From Nitrospirota bacterium (GTDB taxonomy: Bacteria; Nitrospirota; Thermodesulfovibrionia; Thermodesulfovibrionales; UBA1546): DNA of 26,475 nucleotides. Numbering within the stretch: position 1 is the stretch's first letter; every line of letters starts with the position of its first letter. Below, piece after piece: positions 15,156 through 21,394 of this stretch. Made by a program: the position numbers and the translations under genes. The stretch spans positions 1 to 26,475 of the forward strand of contig SCSY01000104.1 in the NCBI GenBank assembly GCA_004298625.1, written 5' to 3'. The notes beneath the pieces were generated by a model, which saw only the letters and a list, made by a program, of their open reading frames with translations, was not told the DNA's origin and searched no databases.

Positions 15156-15184
15156 AGTATACCATCTCAGTTAAATTTCGTCAA
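15156..15184 (-). promoter_or_regulatory. Internal sigma-70 promoter for infA and the alpha operon
   Basis: TTGACG (15184-15179) and TATACT (15161-15156) are separated by exactly 17 nt, and TGG immediately before the -10 completes an extended -10 element. The -35 lies inside the last codons of map and the spacer spans the map stop codon. Only ten bases separate the -10 from the infA ATG, so the transcript should be leaderless or have about five leader bases. Confidence 0.72.
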
Positions 15185-15916
15185 GATTTTTGCATCACCG
15201 CCGGTAACGGCAATTGTATGTTCAAAATGAGCCGAGAGTCCGCCGTCAAGCGTAACCGCTGTCCAACCGTCCTCAAGTATGCCCACTTCATAGCCGCCTG
15301 TATTAACCATGGGCTCGATTGCAATAGTCATGCCTTCTTTTAATCTCGGCCCCTGCCCTGCGACGCCGAAATTCGGTATCTGAGGTTCTTCGTGCAATGA
15401 CGTCCCGATCCCATGCCCGACAAACGCCTTTACAACGGAAAAACCATGGGCCTCGACATGCCTCTGTATTGCAGATGATATATCCGATACCCTGTGCCGG
15501 ATTGTCGCCATATCTATCCCTTTATAAAGCGCCTCTTCGGTTACCCTGAGAAGCTTCCCTGCTAAAGGACTAATCTCTCCGACAGGGAGCGTTACAGCGC
15601 CATCCCCGTAAAAACCATCTATGTATACGCCGACATCCACGCTTATAATATCTCCATCCTTAAGTCTCATCTGGGACGGTATCCCATGAATAACCTGGTT
15701 GTTTACAGAGGTGCATATACCGGCAGGGTATCCCCTGTATCCCCTGAAGGCAGCGGTTCCGCCCCTTGAGCTTATTTTTTCCTCTGCCCTTTTTTCTAAA
15801 TCTTTCGTCGAAAGACCCGGTTTCACAAAGGTCTTCAGATCTTCAAGGACTTCTCCTACAATGCGGCAGGCCCTTGCCATCTTATCTATTTCCTCTGGAG
15901 TCTTCAAAATAATCAT
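15167..15916 (-). CDS. map: Methionine aminopeptidase, type I
   Basis: This enzyme removes the initiator methionine from nascent proteins. The pita-bread fold metal ligands are all present: D94 and D105 (in S-V-D-V-G-V-Y and G-D-G-A-V), H168 (in G-H-G-I-G), E201 (in I-E-P-M-V) and E232 (in H-F-E-H-T-I). H77 in V-I-H-G-I-P is the substrate-contacting histidine. Length 249 is typical, without the N-terminal zinc extension. It follows secY directly; the adk gene usually found between them is absent. Its 3' end carries the infA promoter. Confidence 0.97.
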   Translation of the reverse strand: MIILKTPEEIDKMARACRIVGEVLEDLKTFVKPGLSTKDLEKRAEEKISSRGGTAAFRGYRGYPAGICTSVNNQVIHGIPSQMRLKDGDIISVDVGVYIDGFYGDGAVTLPVGEISPLAGKLLRVTEEALYKGIDMATIRHRVSDISSAIQRHVEAHGFSVVKAFVGHGIGTSLHEEPQIPNFGVAGQGPRLKEGMTIAIEPMVNTGGYEVGILEDGWTAVTLDGGLSAHFEHTIAVTGGDAKILTKFN

Positions 15917-15927
15917 TTGTATTTATC

Positions 15928-15963
15928 ATCTTAAACTTTTTAAACTTTTGAACCTATTTAACC
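15928..15963 (-). repeat. Tandem 9-nt array in the secY-map gap
   Basis: Four contiguous 9-nt units lie directly after the secY TAG codon on the transcribed strand: GGTTAAATA, GGTTCAAAA, GTTTAAAAA and GTTTAAGAT. The consensus is GKTTMAAAA. The units fill all of the gap except the last 11 bases before the map start. The same unit type recurs in the rpsE-rplR, rplR-rplF and rplF-rpsH gaps. Confidence 0.82.
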
Positions 15964-17271
15964 CTATCCCCTTCTGCCTTTTACCCTTCCCTTCTTTAAA
16001 AACCCTTCGTAAGAACGGGTCAGGAGATGCGATTCCATCTGCGATACCGTATCAAGCGCGACTCCGACAACAATCAAAAGAGATGTGCCGCCGAAATAAA
16101 AAGGGACATTGAATCTCCTTATCAGGATTTCGGGTATAATGCACACAACAGCAAGGTATACGGCGCCGACAAACGTCAATCTCGACAGAACCCGGTATAT
16201 GTATTCTGATGTCTTCTGCCCCGGTCTTATGCCCGGGATATATCCGCCGTATTTTTTCAAATTATCGGCTATATCCACGGGATTAAATACAATGGCGGTA
16301 TAAAAAAACGCAAAGAAAAAAATCATGCCTACATAAAGCGTTGTATAAAGAATTGTGCCGGGCGAAAGTTGTTTTGCTATGCCCTGAACCCATGGGATGG
16401 CTATGAAGCCTGCAATGGTGGCCGGGAACATTATTATCGAAGATGCAAATATGGGGGGAATAACTCCGGCAGTATTTATTTTAAGGGGGAGGTGGGTGCT
16501 TTGCCCGCCATATACCTTGCGGCCCACAAGCCGTTTTGCATACTGAACAGGTATCTTCCTTTGCCCTCTCTCCATAAATATAATTACGCCGACTATTGCA
16601 ACCATCATCACTATAAGAAAAAGCACAAAAAATATTGACAGGGTGCCGGCCTGTATAAGACTGAATGTGCTCACAACGGCATTGGGAAACCCTGCGACTA
16701 TGCCTGCAAATATTATAAGAGAAATACCGTTGCCTATGCCCCTCTCCGTAATCTGCTCCCCAAGCCACATTATAAACGCAGTGCCGGAGGTAAGTGTTAT
16801 CATCGTAAGCAGCCTGAACGACCAGCCGGGGTTCTGTATGAATGCGCCCTCAGCCATGCTCTCGAGTCCGACTGCAATTCCAAAAGACTGTATAGCGCTG
16901 ATGACCACTGTTCCGTATCTGGTGTATCTTGTAATCTTTTTTCTGCCTGCCTCGCCTTCTTTTGCAAGTTTTCCAATCGCCGGTATTACAACTGTCAGAA
17001 GCTGAAATATAATGGATGCGCTTATATAAGGCATGATGCCGAGAGCAAATATTGTCACCCTGGAAAGAGCGCCTCCGGAAAACATATCAAAGAACCCCAT
17101 AATAGCCCCGCCTTTTTCGGCAAGGAACTTGCTCAACTCCTCGCCGTTTATACCGGGGGTCGGAATATGACCACCCACCCTGTATACGGTAAGAAGAGCA
17201 AGAGTGAAGACTATCCTGTTTTTTAATTCAGGAACTCTAAATATATTTTGAAAACTTGAAAGGGCTCCCAT
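15964..17271 (-). CDS. secY: Protein translocase subunit SecY
   Basis: SecY forms the inner-membrane channel for Sec-dependent export with SecE and SecG. The 435 residues contain about ten hydrophobic segments. Diagnostic stretches are R-V-G-G-H-I-P-T-P-G-I near the N-terminus, A-L-G-I-M-P-Y-I-S-A-S-I-I-F-Q-L-L (plug and TM2), E-R-G-I-G-N-G-I-S-L-I-I-F-A-G-I-V, and the cytoplasmic loop M-E-R-G-Q-R-K-I-P-V-Q-Y. The C-terminus is short and basic. It is followed by a 9-nt repeat array rather than adk, and preceded by a 98-nt gap holding a double-hairpin element. Confidence 0.98.
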   Translation of the reverse strand: MGALSSFQNIFRVPELKNRIVFTLALLTVYRVGGHIPTPGINGEELSKFLAEKGGAIMGFFDMFSGGALSRVTIFALGIMPYISASIIFQLLTVVIPAIGKLAKEGEAGRKKITRYTRYGTVVISAIQSFGIAVGLESMAEGAFIQNPGWSFRLLTMITLTSGTAFIMWLGEQITERGIGNGISLIIFAGIVAGFPNAVVSTFSLIQAGTLSIFFVLFLIVMMVAIVGVIIFMERGQRKIPVQYAKRLVGRKVYGGQSTHLPLKINTAGVIPPIFASSIIMFPATIAGFIAIPWVQGIAKQLSPGTILYTTLYVGMIFFFAFFYTAIVFNPVDIADNLKKYGGYIPGIRPGQKTSEYIYRVLSRLTFVGAVYLAVVCIIPEILIRRFNVPFYFGGTSLLIVVGVALDTVSQMESHLLTRSYEGFLKKGRVKGRRG

Positions 17272-17272
17272 A

Positions 17273-17324
17273 GTGAAGTTAAAAGTTTCCGTCCCGGACG
17301 GATTCGCTTGAGGCGAAAAAAGTT
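17273..17324 (+). repeat. Double-hairpin repeat element, copy 1 (rplO-secY gap)
   Basis: The plus strand reads hairpin TCCGTC-CCG-GACGGA (17288-17302), then at once TTCGC-TTGAG-GCGAA (17303-17317). Copies of GTTAAAAGTTT flank both sides. Reverse-complemented, it aligns along its length with the element in the tuf-rpsJ gap. The longer stem differs there by two base pairs, both compensated. It lies in reverse orientation compared with that copy. Confidence 0.82.
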
Positions 17325-17369
17325 AAAAGTTTTAAATTAAAGAGAAGCTGAAATCCTTTATTCTGCATC

Positions 17370-17810
17370 TTAGATTTTTTCAGCCTTGCCGCCAGCTGCC
17401 GCTATCTTGGATGAAGCCGCAGAACTAAAACCATTTGCCTTTATTGTAAGCGGTCTTGTTATTTCACCGCCGCCGAGGACCTTAACGCCGTCCTTAGGAT
17501 TTTTAATTATGCCGTTTTCAAGCAAGACGTCGGTCGTTATGACATCAACGCCCTTAATCCTCATTATATCTTTCAGATTTATCGTTGCATATTCTTTTGC
17601 AAGATAATTTTTAAACCCGCGCTTGGGAACCCTCCTCTGCAACGGCATCTGGCCGCCTTCAAACCCTGCTCCCTTTCCGCCGCCTGAGCGCGCCTTCTGG
17701 CCTTTATGCCCTTTGCAGGATGTCTTGCCGTGACCGGAACCTATTCCCCGCCCCACCCGTTTGACCTTCTTATTACTGCCGGACGAAGGGCTTAAATCTT
17801 CTATCCTCAT
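17370..17810 (-). CDS. rplO: 50S ribosomal protein L15
   Basis: L15 binds 23S rRNA late in 50S assembly. The glycine- and lysine-rich extension V-G-R-G-I-G-S-G-H-G-K-T-S-C-K-G-H-K-G-Q and the segment F-E-G-G-Q-M-P-L-Q-R-R-V-P-K-R-G-F are diagnostic. Length 146 is normal. GGAGGA lies five bases before the ATG, and the ATG overlaps the rpsE stop by four bases (ATGA). The L30 gene that usually separates rpsE from rplO is missing. Confidence 0.98.
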   Translation of the reverse strand: MRIEDLSPSSGSNKKVKRVGRGIGSGHGKTSCKGHKGQKARSGGGKGAGFEGGQMPLQRRVPKRGFKNYLAKEYATINLKDIMRIKGVDVITTDVLLENGIIKNPKDGVKVLGGGEITRPLTIKANGFSSAASSKIAAAGGKAEKI

Positions 17811-18352
17811 CTGACTCCTCCGCTGTTTGCTTGGCGATCCGACTCGTTCCCAGCCTGTGTTTCATCCTCACTGCGCCCTCTTAGCCTGCGAACCACATCT
17901 GGGTCCTTAAGCCTCACAAGGCCGTCGAGAGTTGCCTTTGCCGTATTATAAGGATTATGGCTTCCGATAGCCTTTGCAACTATATCCTGTACCCCTGCAA
18001 CATCAAGCACCGCCCTGACAGCGCCGCCGGCAATCAGTCCTGTGCCTTTAACCGCCGGATTCATTACCACATGCCCGGAACTGAATCTTCCGATTATTCT
18101 GTGAGGAATGGTCCCGTCCTTTAAAGGAACTTTAATCAAAGATTTCTTTGCCTGTTCAACGGCCTTTCTTATAGCCTCAGGGACTTCCGCGGCCTTGCCT
18201 TTGCCTATGCCTACCGTGCCGTCGCCGTCTCCTACGGCAACCAGCGCAGCAAAAGAAAACCTTCTGCCTCCTTTAACAACCTTTGCGACCCTGTTTATAA
18301 ATACGACTTTATCTTTCAGAGTCAGTCCTTCTGAATCAATTCTTTTCACCAT
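17807..18352 (-). CDS. rpsE: 30S ribosomal protein S5 with an unusual C-terminal tail
   Basis: S5 helps decoding accuracy and contacts S4 and S8. The double-stranded RNA-binding part reads D-K-V-V-F-I-N-R-V-A-K-V-V-K-G-G-R-R-F-S-F, and the second domain has G-H-N-P-Y-N near the end. The family normally stops soon after a L-R-G-K/R-type motif. Here the protein runs on about twenty residues (S-E-D-E-T-Q-A-G-N-E-S-D and on to G-G-V-R) to 181. That tail ends in the ribosome-binding site and start of rplO, as expected if a deletion removed rpmD. The GAGGGGG before the ATG is strong. Confidence 0.97.
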   Translation of the reverse strand: MVKRIDSEGLTLKDKVVFINRVAKVVKGGRRFSFAALVAVGDGDGTVGIGKGKAAEVPEAIRKAVEQAKKSLIKVPLKDGTIPHRIIGRFSSGHVVMNPAVKGTGLIAGGAVRAVLDVAGVQDIVAKAIGSHNPYNTAKATLDGLVRLKDPDVVRRLRGRSEDETQAGNESDRQANSGGVR

Positions 18353-18365
18353 GCCCCCTCTTTTT

Positions 18366-18443
18366 AAAGTTCAAACAGTTTAAGAAGTTCAAATAGTTCA
18401 AAAAAATTTACTTCACCTATTTAAACTCATGAAACTGTTTAAC
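18366..18443 (-). repeat. 9-nt tandem array with inversion in the rplR-rpsE gap
   Basis: On the transcribed strand the gap opens with 9-nt units (GTTAAACAG, TTTCATGAG, TTTAAATAG, GTGAAGTAA). It continues, after a T-run, with units in the opposite sense (GAACTATTT, GAACTTCTT, AAACTGTTT). The two arms, each about 30 nt, are imperfect reverse complements (about 24 of 31 positions by eye), so a long hairpin is possible. The array ends just before the strong rpsE ribosome-binding site. Confidence 0.8.
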
Positions 18444-18806
18444 CTAAAATTCCAATCCTGCTTCTCTGGCCGCGTCTGCCAGGGCCTTCACCCTGCCGTG
18501 ATAAGGATAGCCGCCCCTGTCAAAAACAACCTTTTTCACGCCTTTTCCCAAAGCCTTTCTGGCAATGAGTTCGCCGACCTGCTTGGCCGTTGCAATATTC
18601 CCCTTATTGGATTTTGCATCCTTAAATTCCTTCTCAAGGCTTGAGGCAGAGACAAGCGTCTGCCTGTTATTATCATCTATAACCTGGGCATACATGTGAT
18701 CAAGACTTCTGTAAACCGAAAGCCTCGGCCTCTCAGATGTGCCTGAAACTTTTTTTCTTATTCTCTCATGCCGTCTTTTTCTTGCTTCTTTTATATCCGC
18801 CGCCAA
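18444..18806 (-). CDS. rplR: 50S ribosomal protein L18
   Basis: L18 carries 5S rRNA into the 50S subunit together with L5. Segments include R-R-H-E-R-I-R-K-K-V-S-G-T, R-P-R-L-S-V-Y-R-S-L-D-H-M-Y-A-Q-V-I, and the C-terminal F-D-R-G-G-Y-P-Y-H-G-R-V-K-A-L-A-D-A-A-R-E-A-G-L. The 120 residues are normal. The start codon is TTG, fixed by GGAGG six bases upstream. Repeat arrays of the 9-nt type lie on both sides of the gene. Confidence 0.97.
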   Translation of the reverse strand: MAADIKEARKRRHERIRKKVSGTSERPRLSVYRSLDHMYAQVIDDNNRQTLVSASSLEKEFKDAKSNKGNIATAKQVGELIARKALGKGVKKVVFDRGGYPYHGRVKALADAAREAGLEF

Positions 18807-18821
18807 CTTAAACCTCCGAAT

Positions 18822-18856
18822 TATTTTAAACTGTTTGCCCTCTTGAACCTTTTAAA
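18822..18856 (-). repeat. 9-nt tandem array in the rplF-rplR gap
   Basis: On the transcribed strand, units TTTAAAAGG, TTCAAGAGG, GCAAACAG (8 nt) and TTTAAAATA follow directly on the TAG stop of rplF. They match the 9-nt word family of neighbouring gaps. They end just before the GGAGG that serves the TTG start of rplR. Confidence 0.7.
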
Positions 18857-19399
18857 CTATTTCTTCCCAGCCTTGCCGACCTTAAGCTTTAATCTCTGAC
18901 CGGCATATCTTACGCCCTTGCCCTTATATGCATCAGGGGCTCTCAGCCCTTTCAGATTTGCAGCAATCTGTCCTATCTGCTGTTTGTCAATGCCTGTTAA
19001 TGTAATCTGCACCTGCTTTTGATCCACTGCCGCTTTAAGCCCTGCCGGCAATTCAAATTCTATAGGATGAGAATATCCCAGAGCCAGCACAAGCTTATTG
19101 CCCTGAACCTGCGCCCTGTAACCGGTCCCTGAAATTTCAAGAACCCTCTGATACCCTGACGATACTCCGGATACCATATTTGCTATAAGACTCCTTGTAA
19201 GGCCGTGAAGCGCCCTCACATTTTTTTCCTCGCTCGACCTTTCAACAAGTATTTTACCCTCATTCACAGAAACCTTTATGCCTGTGGGATACTTGGAAGC
19301 AGTCTCGCCCTTCGGCCCCTTGACCTTTACGGTTGAATCATCAACCTTTATGTCTACGCCTTTCGGTATATCTATCGGTTTTTTCCCTATCCGCGACAT
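18857..19399 (-). CDS. rplF: 50S ribosomal protein L6
   Basis: L6 binds the sarcin-ricin loop region near the factor-binding site. The opening M-S-R-I-G-K-K-P-I-D-I-P and the segment L-H-G-L-T-R-S-L-I-A-N-M-V are typical. The C-terminal signature is P-D-A-Y-K-G-K-G-V-R-Y. The 180 residues are normal for the two-domain protein. AGGGAG lies about 11 bases before the ATG and is formed partly by the last unit of the upstream repeat array. Confidence 0.98.
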   Translation of the reverse strand: MSRIGKKPIDIPKGVDIKVDDSTVKVKGPKGETASKYPTGIKVSVNEGKILVERSSEEKNVRALHGLTRSLIANMVSGVSSGYQRVLEISGTGYRAQVQGNKLVLALGYSHPIEFELPAGLKAAVDQKQVQITLTGIDKQQIGQIAANLKGLRAPDAYKGKGVRYAGQRLKLKVGKAGKK

Positions 19400-19413
19400 T
19401 TAATTATTTTCTC

Positions 19414-19449
19414 CCTTTAACCTATTTAAACGCTTTAACCTTTTTACCC
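19414..19449 (-). repeat. Tandem 9-nt array in the rpsH-rplF gap
   Basis: Four contiguous 9-nt units read GGGTAAAAA, GGTTAAAGC, GTTTAAATA and GGTTAAAGG on the transcribed strand. The array starts eight bases after the rpsH stop codon, and its last unit merges into the AGGGAG proposed as the rplF ribosome-binding site. Confidence 0.82.
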
Positions 19450-19457
19450 TGTTTGGA

Positions 19458-19850
19458 TTACCACACATAACAGAGGACTTCGCCGCCCGTGCTTTCGCGC
19501 CGGCATGTATTATCACTGGCTACGCCTTTGGATGTTGTCAGTATTGCTATGCCCACGCCGCCCATCACCTTTGGAACTTTTTCGCTCCCGACATAGACCC
19601 TGCGGCCGGGCTTGCTTATCCTCTTCAAGCCGGACATAACGCTGTTTCCGTCAATATATTTAAGGGCAATTCTTAAAATTCCCTGTTTCTCGTCTTTTAA
19701 TATTTTATACGCCCTTATAAAACCCTCCTCCTTTAGAATCTTGACTATCTCAAGCTTCATTCTCGAGGCAGGGATATCAACCTTCTCGGAACGTATAGTA
19801 ATTGCGTTTCTTATGCGTGTAAGCATATCTGCTATCGGATCGTTAACCAT
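19458..19850 (-). CDS. rpsH: 30S ribosomal protein S8
   Basis: S8 binds helix 21 of 16S rRNA and in E. coli represses the spc operon by binding its mRNA. The start D-P-I-A-D-M-L-T-R-I-R-N-A is diagnostic. The C-terminal I-L-T-T-S-K-G-V-A-S-D and G-G-E-V-L-C-Y-V-W complete the match. Length 130 is normal. I did not recognise an S8-type operator in the gap upstream of rplE, which holds a different repeat structure. Confidence 0.98.
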   Translation of the reverse strand: MVNDPIADMLTRIRNAITIRSEKVDIPASRMKLEIVKILKEEGFIRAYKILKDEKQGILRIALKYIDGNSVMSGLKRISKPGRRVYVGSEKVPKVMGGVGIAILTTSKGVASDNTCRRESTGGEVLCYVW

Positions 19851-19863
19851 TCTTTTTCACCTC

Positions 19864-20049
19864 TTACCAGCTTGATTTTGTGACACCCGGAAGCTGTCCC
19901 TTCAGGGCGAGATTCCTGAAACATATTCTGCAAAGGCCGAAATCCCTCAAAAATCCTCTCGGTCTTCCGCATACACGGCATCTGTTATAAGCCCTTACCT
20001 TGAACTTAGGCGTTCTCTTAACTTTTTCCATCATGCAAGTCTTTGCCAT
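19864..20049 (-). CDS. rpsN: 30S ribosomal protein S14, zinc (type Z) form
   Basis: S14 folds into the 30S head late in assembly. The 61-residue length and the zinc ligands C24-x2-C27 and C40-x2-C43 (in N-R-C-R-V-C-G-R-P and F-G-L-C-R-I-C-F-R) identify the short C+ type. G-A-G-G-A-G precedes the ATG closely. It lies between rplE and rpsH as usual, with an 81-nt repeat-rich gap on the rplE side. Confidence 0.98.
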   Translation of the reverse strand: MAKTCMMEKVKRTPKFKVRAYNRCRVCGRPRGFLRDFGLCRICFRNLALKGQLPGVTKSSW

Positions 20050-20063
20050 ATTCTCCTCTTTTT

Positions 20064-20133
20064 CAGTGCTTAGGGTCAGTGTTCAGTGTCAGTAAATTTC
20101 GTAAACCGACACTTACACTATTCACCGACACTA
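20064..20133 (-). repeat. 6-7-nt word array with inversion in the rplE-rpsN gap
   Basis: On the transcribed strand, from the rplE stop codon onward, GTGTCG/GTGTAA-type words of 6-7 nt are followed by their complements of ACTGAC/ACTGAAC type. AGTGTAAGTGTCGGT can pair imperfectly with ACTGACACTGAACACT across an 11-nt loop. The word ACACTGA also occurs twice in a row after icd (1272-1284). Rather long and structured for a simple spacer. Confidence 0.72.
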
Positions 20134-20697
20134 TTTCCTAAACGGCATACCCATATATTGCAACAGGGCCTTGCCTTCTTTGTTTGTCTTTGCAGTCGTG
20201 CATATTATGATATCCATTCCATGTACCGCTTCAACCTTATCATATTCTATCTCAGGGAATATAAACTGCTCTTTTATGCCGAGGGAATAATTGCCCCTGC
20301 CGTCAAAAGACTTCACGGGGACGCCCTTAAAATCCCTTACCCTCGGAAGCGCAAGGCTTATAAACCTGTCGAGAAACTCATACATCACCACGCCCCTTAA
20401 TGTAACCTTGCAGCCTATCGGCATGCCTTGCCTCAGCTTGAACCCTGCAATTGACTTTTTGGCCTTGGTGATAACGGCCTTCTGCCCTGTAACGACGCCA
20501 AGTTCCTTTTGCGCGGCTTCAAGAAGTTTAATATTCTGAATAGCCTCGCCGAGCCCGACATTAAGGACCACTTTATCAACCTTTGGAACCTGCATCACGT
20601 TTTTATATGAAAACTCTTTCATAAGCGCAGGCACTACGTCCTTCAAATACTTTGCCTTTAATCTCGGAGCCGTTACTGGTCTATTGCTTCTTTGCAT
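20131..20697 (-). CDS. rplE: 50S ribosomal protein L5
   Basis: L5 binds 5S rRNA and contacts the P-site tRNA and S13. Recognisable parts are M-Q-V-P-K-V-D-K-V-V-L-N-V-G-L-G-E-A, the loop T-G-Q-K-A-V-I-T-K-A-K-K-S-I-A-G-F-K, and L-P-R-V-R-D-F-K-G. The 188 residues include a short N-terminal extension. The ATG lies 25 bases inside rplX in another frame, lacks a clear Shine-Dalgarno motif, and is the only plausible start codon, so translation is probably coupled to rplX. The stop codon is part of the repeat array in the following gap. Confidence 0.97.
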   Translation of the reverse strand: MQRSNRPVTAPRLKAKYLKDVVPALMKEFSYKNVMQVPKVDKVVLNVGLGEAIQNIKLLEAAQKELGVVTGQKAVITKAKKSIAGFKLRQGMPIGCKVTLRGVVMYEFLDRFISLALPRVRDFKGVPVKSFDGRGNYSLGIKEQFIFPEIEYDKVEAVHGMDIIICTTAKTNKEGKALLQYMGMPFRK

Positions 20698-20993
20698 TTT
20701 TTACACACCCTTGATTTTTTATCATTATCGAAAGTAATACTTCCGATCCTTGCAGGCTTGCCGCACCTTGGACATATAAGCATGACATTCGATATGTGAA
20801 CCGGGGCCTCTTTTTCAATAATTCCGCCCTGAGAATATTTCTTGCTCGGCTTCATATGTTTTTTTATAATATTTACCTTTTCTATTATCAGCTTGCCCTT
20901 TGAGCCCATAACTGAGAGCACGCGGCCCTTCTTGCCTTTTTCCTTGCCGGCAGTCACTAAAACCGTATCGCCCTTCTTCATGCCCAACCCCAT
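20673..20993 (-). CDS. rplX: 50S ribosomal protein L24 with a zinc-ribbon motif
   Basis: L24 initiates 50S assembly at the 5' end of 23S rRNA. The KOW motif lies near V-T-A-G-K-E-K-G-K-K-G-R-V. The C-terminal half carries C74-x2-C77 and C97-x2-C100, a four-cysteine zinc site found in many but not all bacterial L24 proteins. Length 106 is normal. The ATG at 20993 has GGAGG 13 bases upstream. An in-frame ATG four codons later (20981), behind GGGG, is a credible alternative start that would fit the family opening M-K-K-G-D better. Confidence 0.96.
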   Translation of the reverse strand: MGLGMKKGDTVLVTAGKEKGKKGRVLSVMGSKGKLIIEKVNIIKKHMKPSKKYSQGGIIEKEAPVHISNVMLICPRCGKPARIGSITFDNDKKSRVCKKCKEAIDQ

Positions 20994-20997
20994 TTTT

Positions 20998-21366
20998 TTA
21001 GATAACCTCCGGTGCTAATGATATTATCTTTGTAAATTCTTTCCACCTCAACTCACGCGCAACAGGTCCGAATATTCTTGTGCCCACAGGCTCTCCCTGA
21101 GGGTTTATCAGCACAACCGCATTCTGGTCAAATCTTATATAGGAGCCGTCAGGCCTCCTATGCTCTTTCTTGGTCCTCACCACAACAGCCTTTGCCTTTG
21201 AGCCTTTTTTGACATTGGAGTCCGGAATGGCTTCCTGCACACTGACAACCACAATATCTCCGAGCCGCGCATATCTCCTACGAATGCCGCCGAGGACCTT
21301 TATGCATCTAACCCTTTTTGCGCCTGAATTGTCCGCCACTTCAAGTATGCTTCTGTCCTGAATCAT
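20998..21366 (-). CDS. rplN: 50S ribosomal protein L14
   Basis: L14 lies at the subunit interface and is the target of the silencing factor RsfS. The start M-I-Q-D-R-S-I-L-E-V-A-D-N-S-G-A-K-R-V-R and the ending I-F-G-P-V-A-R-E-L-R are diagnostic. The 122 residues are the exact standard length. The final codons (P-E-V-I-stop) include the GGAGG that may serve rplX. Confidence 0.98.
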   Translation of the reverse strand: MIQDRSILEVADNSGAKRVRCIKVLGGIRRRYARLGDIVVVSVQEAIPDSNVKKGSKAKAVVVRTKKEHRRPDGSYIRFDQNAVVLINPQGEPVGTRIFGPVARELRWKEFTKIISLAPEVI

Positions 21367-21394
21367 CCTCTATTCCTCTCTGCGGGTCGTAGAC

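Noticed and set aside
17288..17317. secY-rplO hairpins as an intrinsic terminator
   Set aside because: The GC-rich stem is followed by a second hairpin or by mixed AACTTTT sequence rather than a T-run, and secY must be expressed from upstream.
17820..17870. A shifted-frame ORF (M-K-H-R-L-G-T-S-R) as a residual L30 gene
   Set aside because: Length and sequence do not match L30, and it overlaps both rpsE and rplO; at most a decayed trace.
20131..20697. A start of rplE downstream of the rplX overlap
   Set aside because: No ATG, GTG or TTG in frame occurs before residue 26, which would remove conserved sequence; the overlapping ATG is kept.
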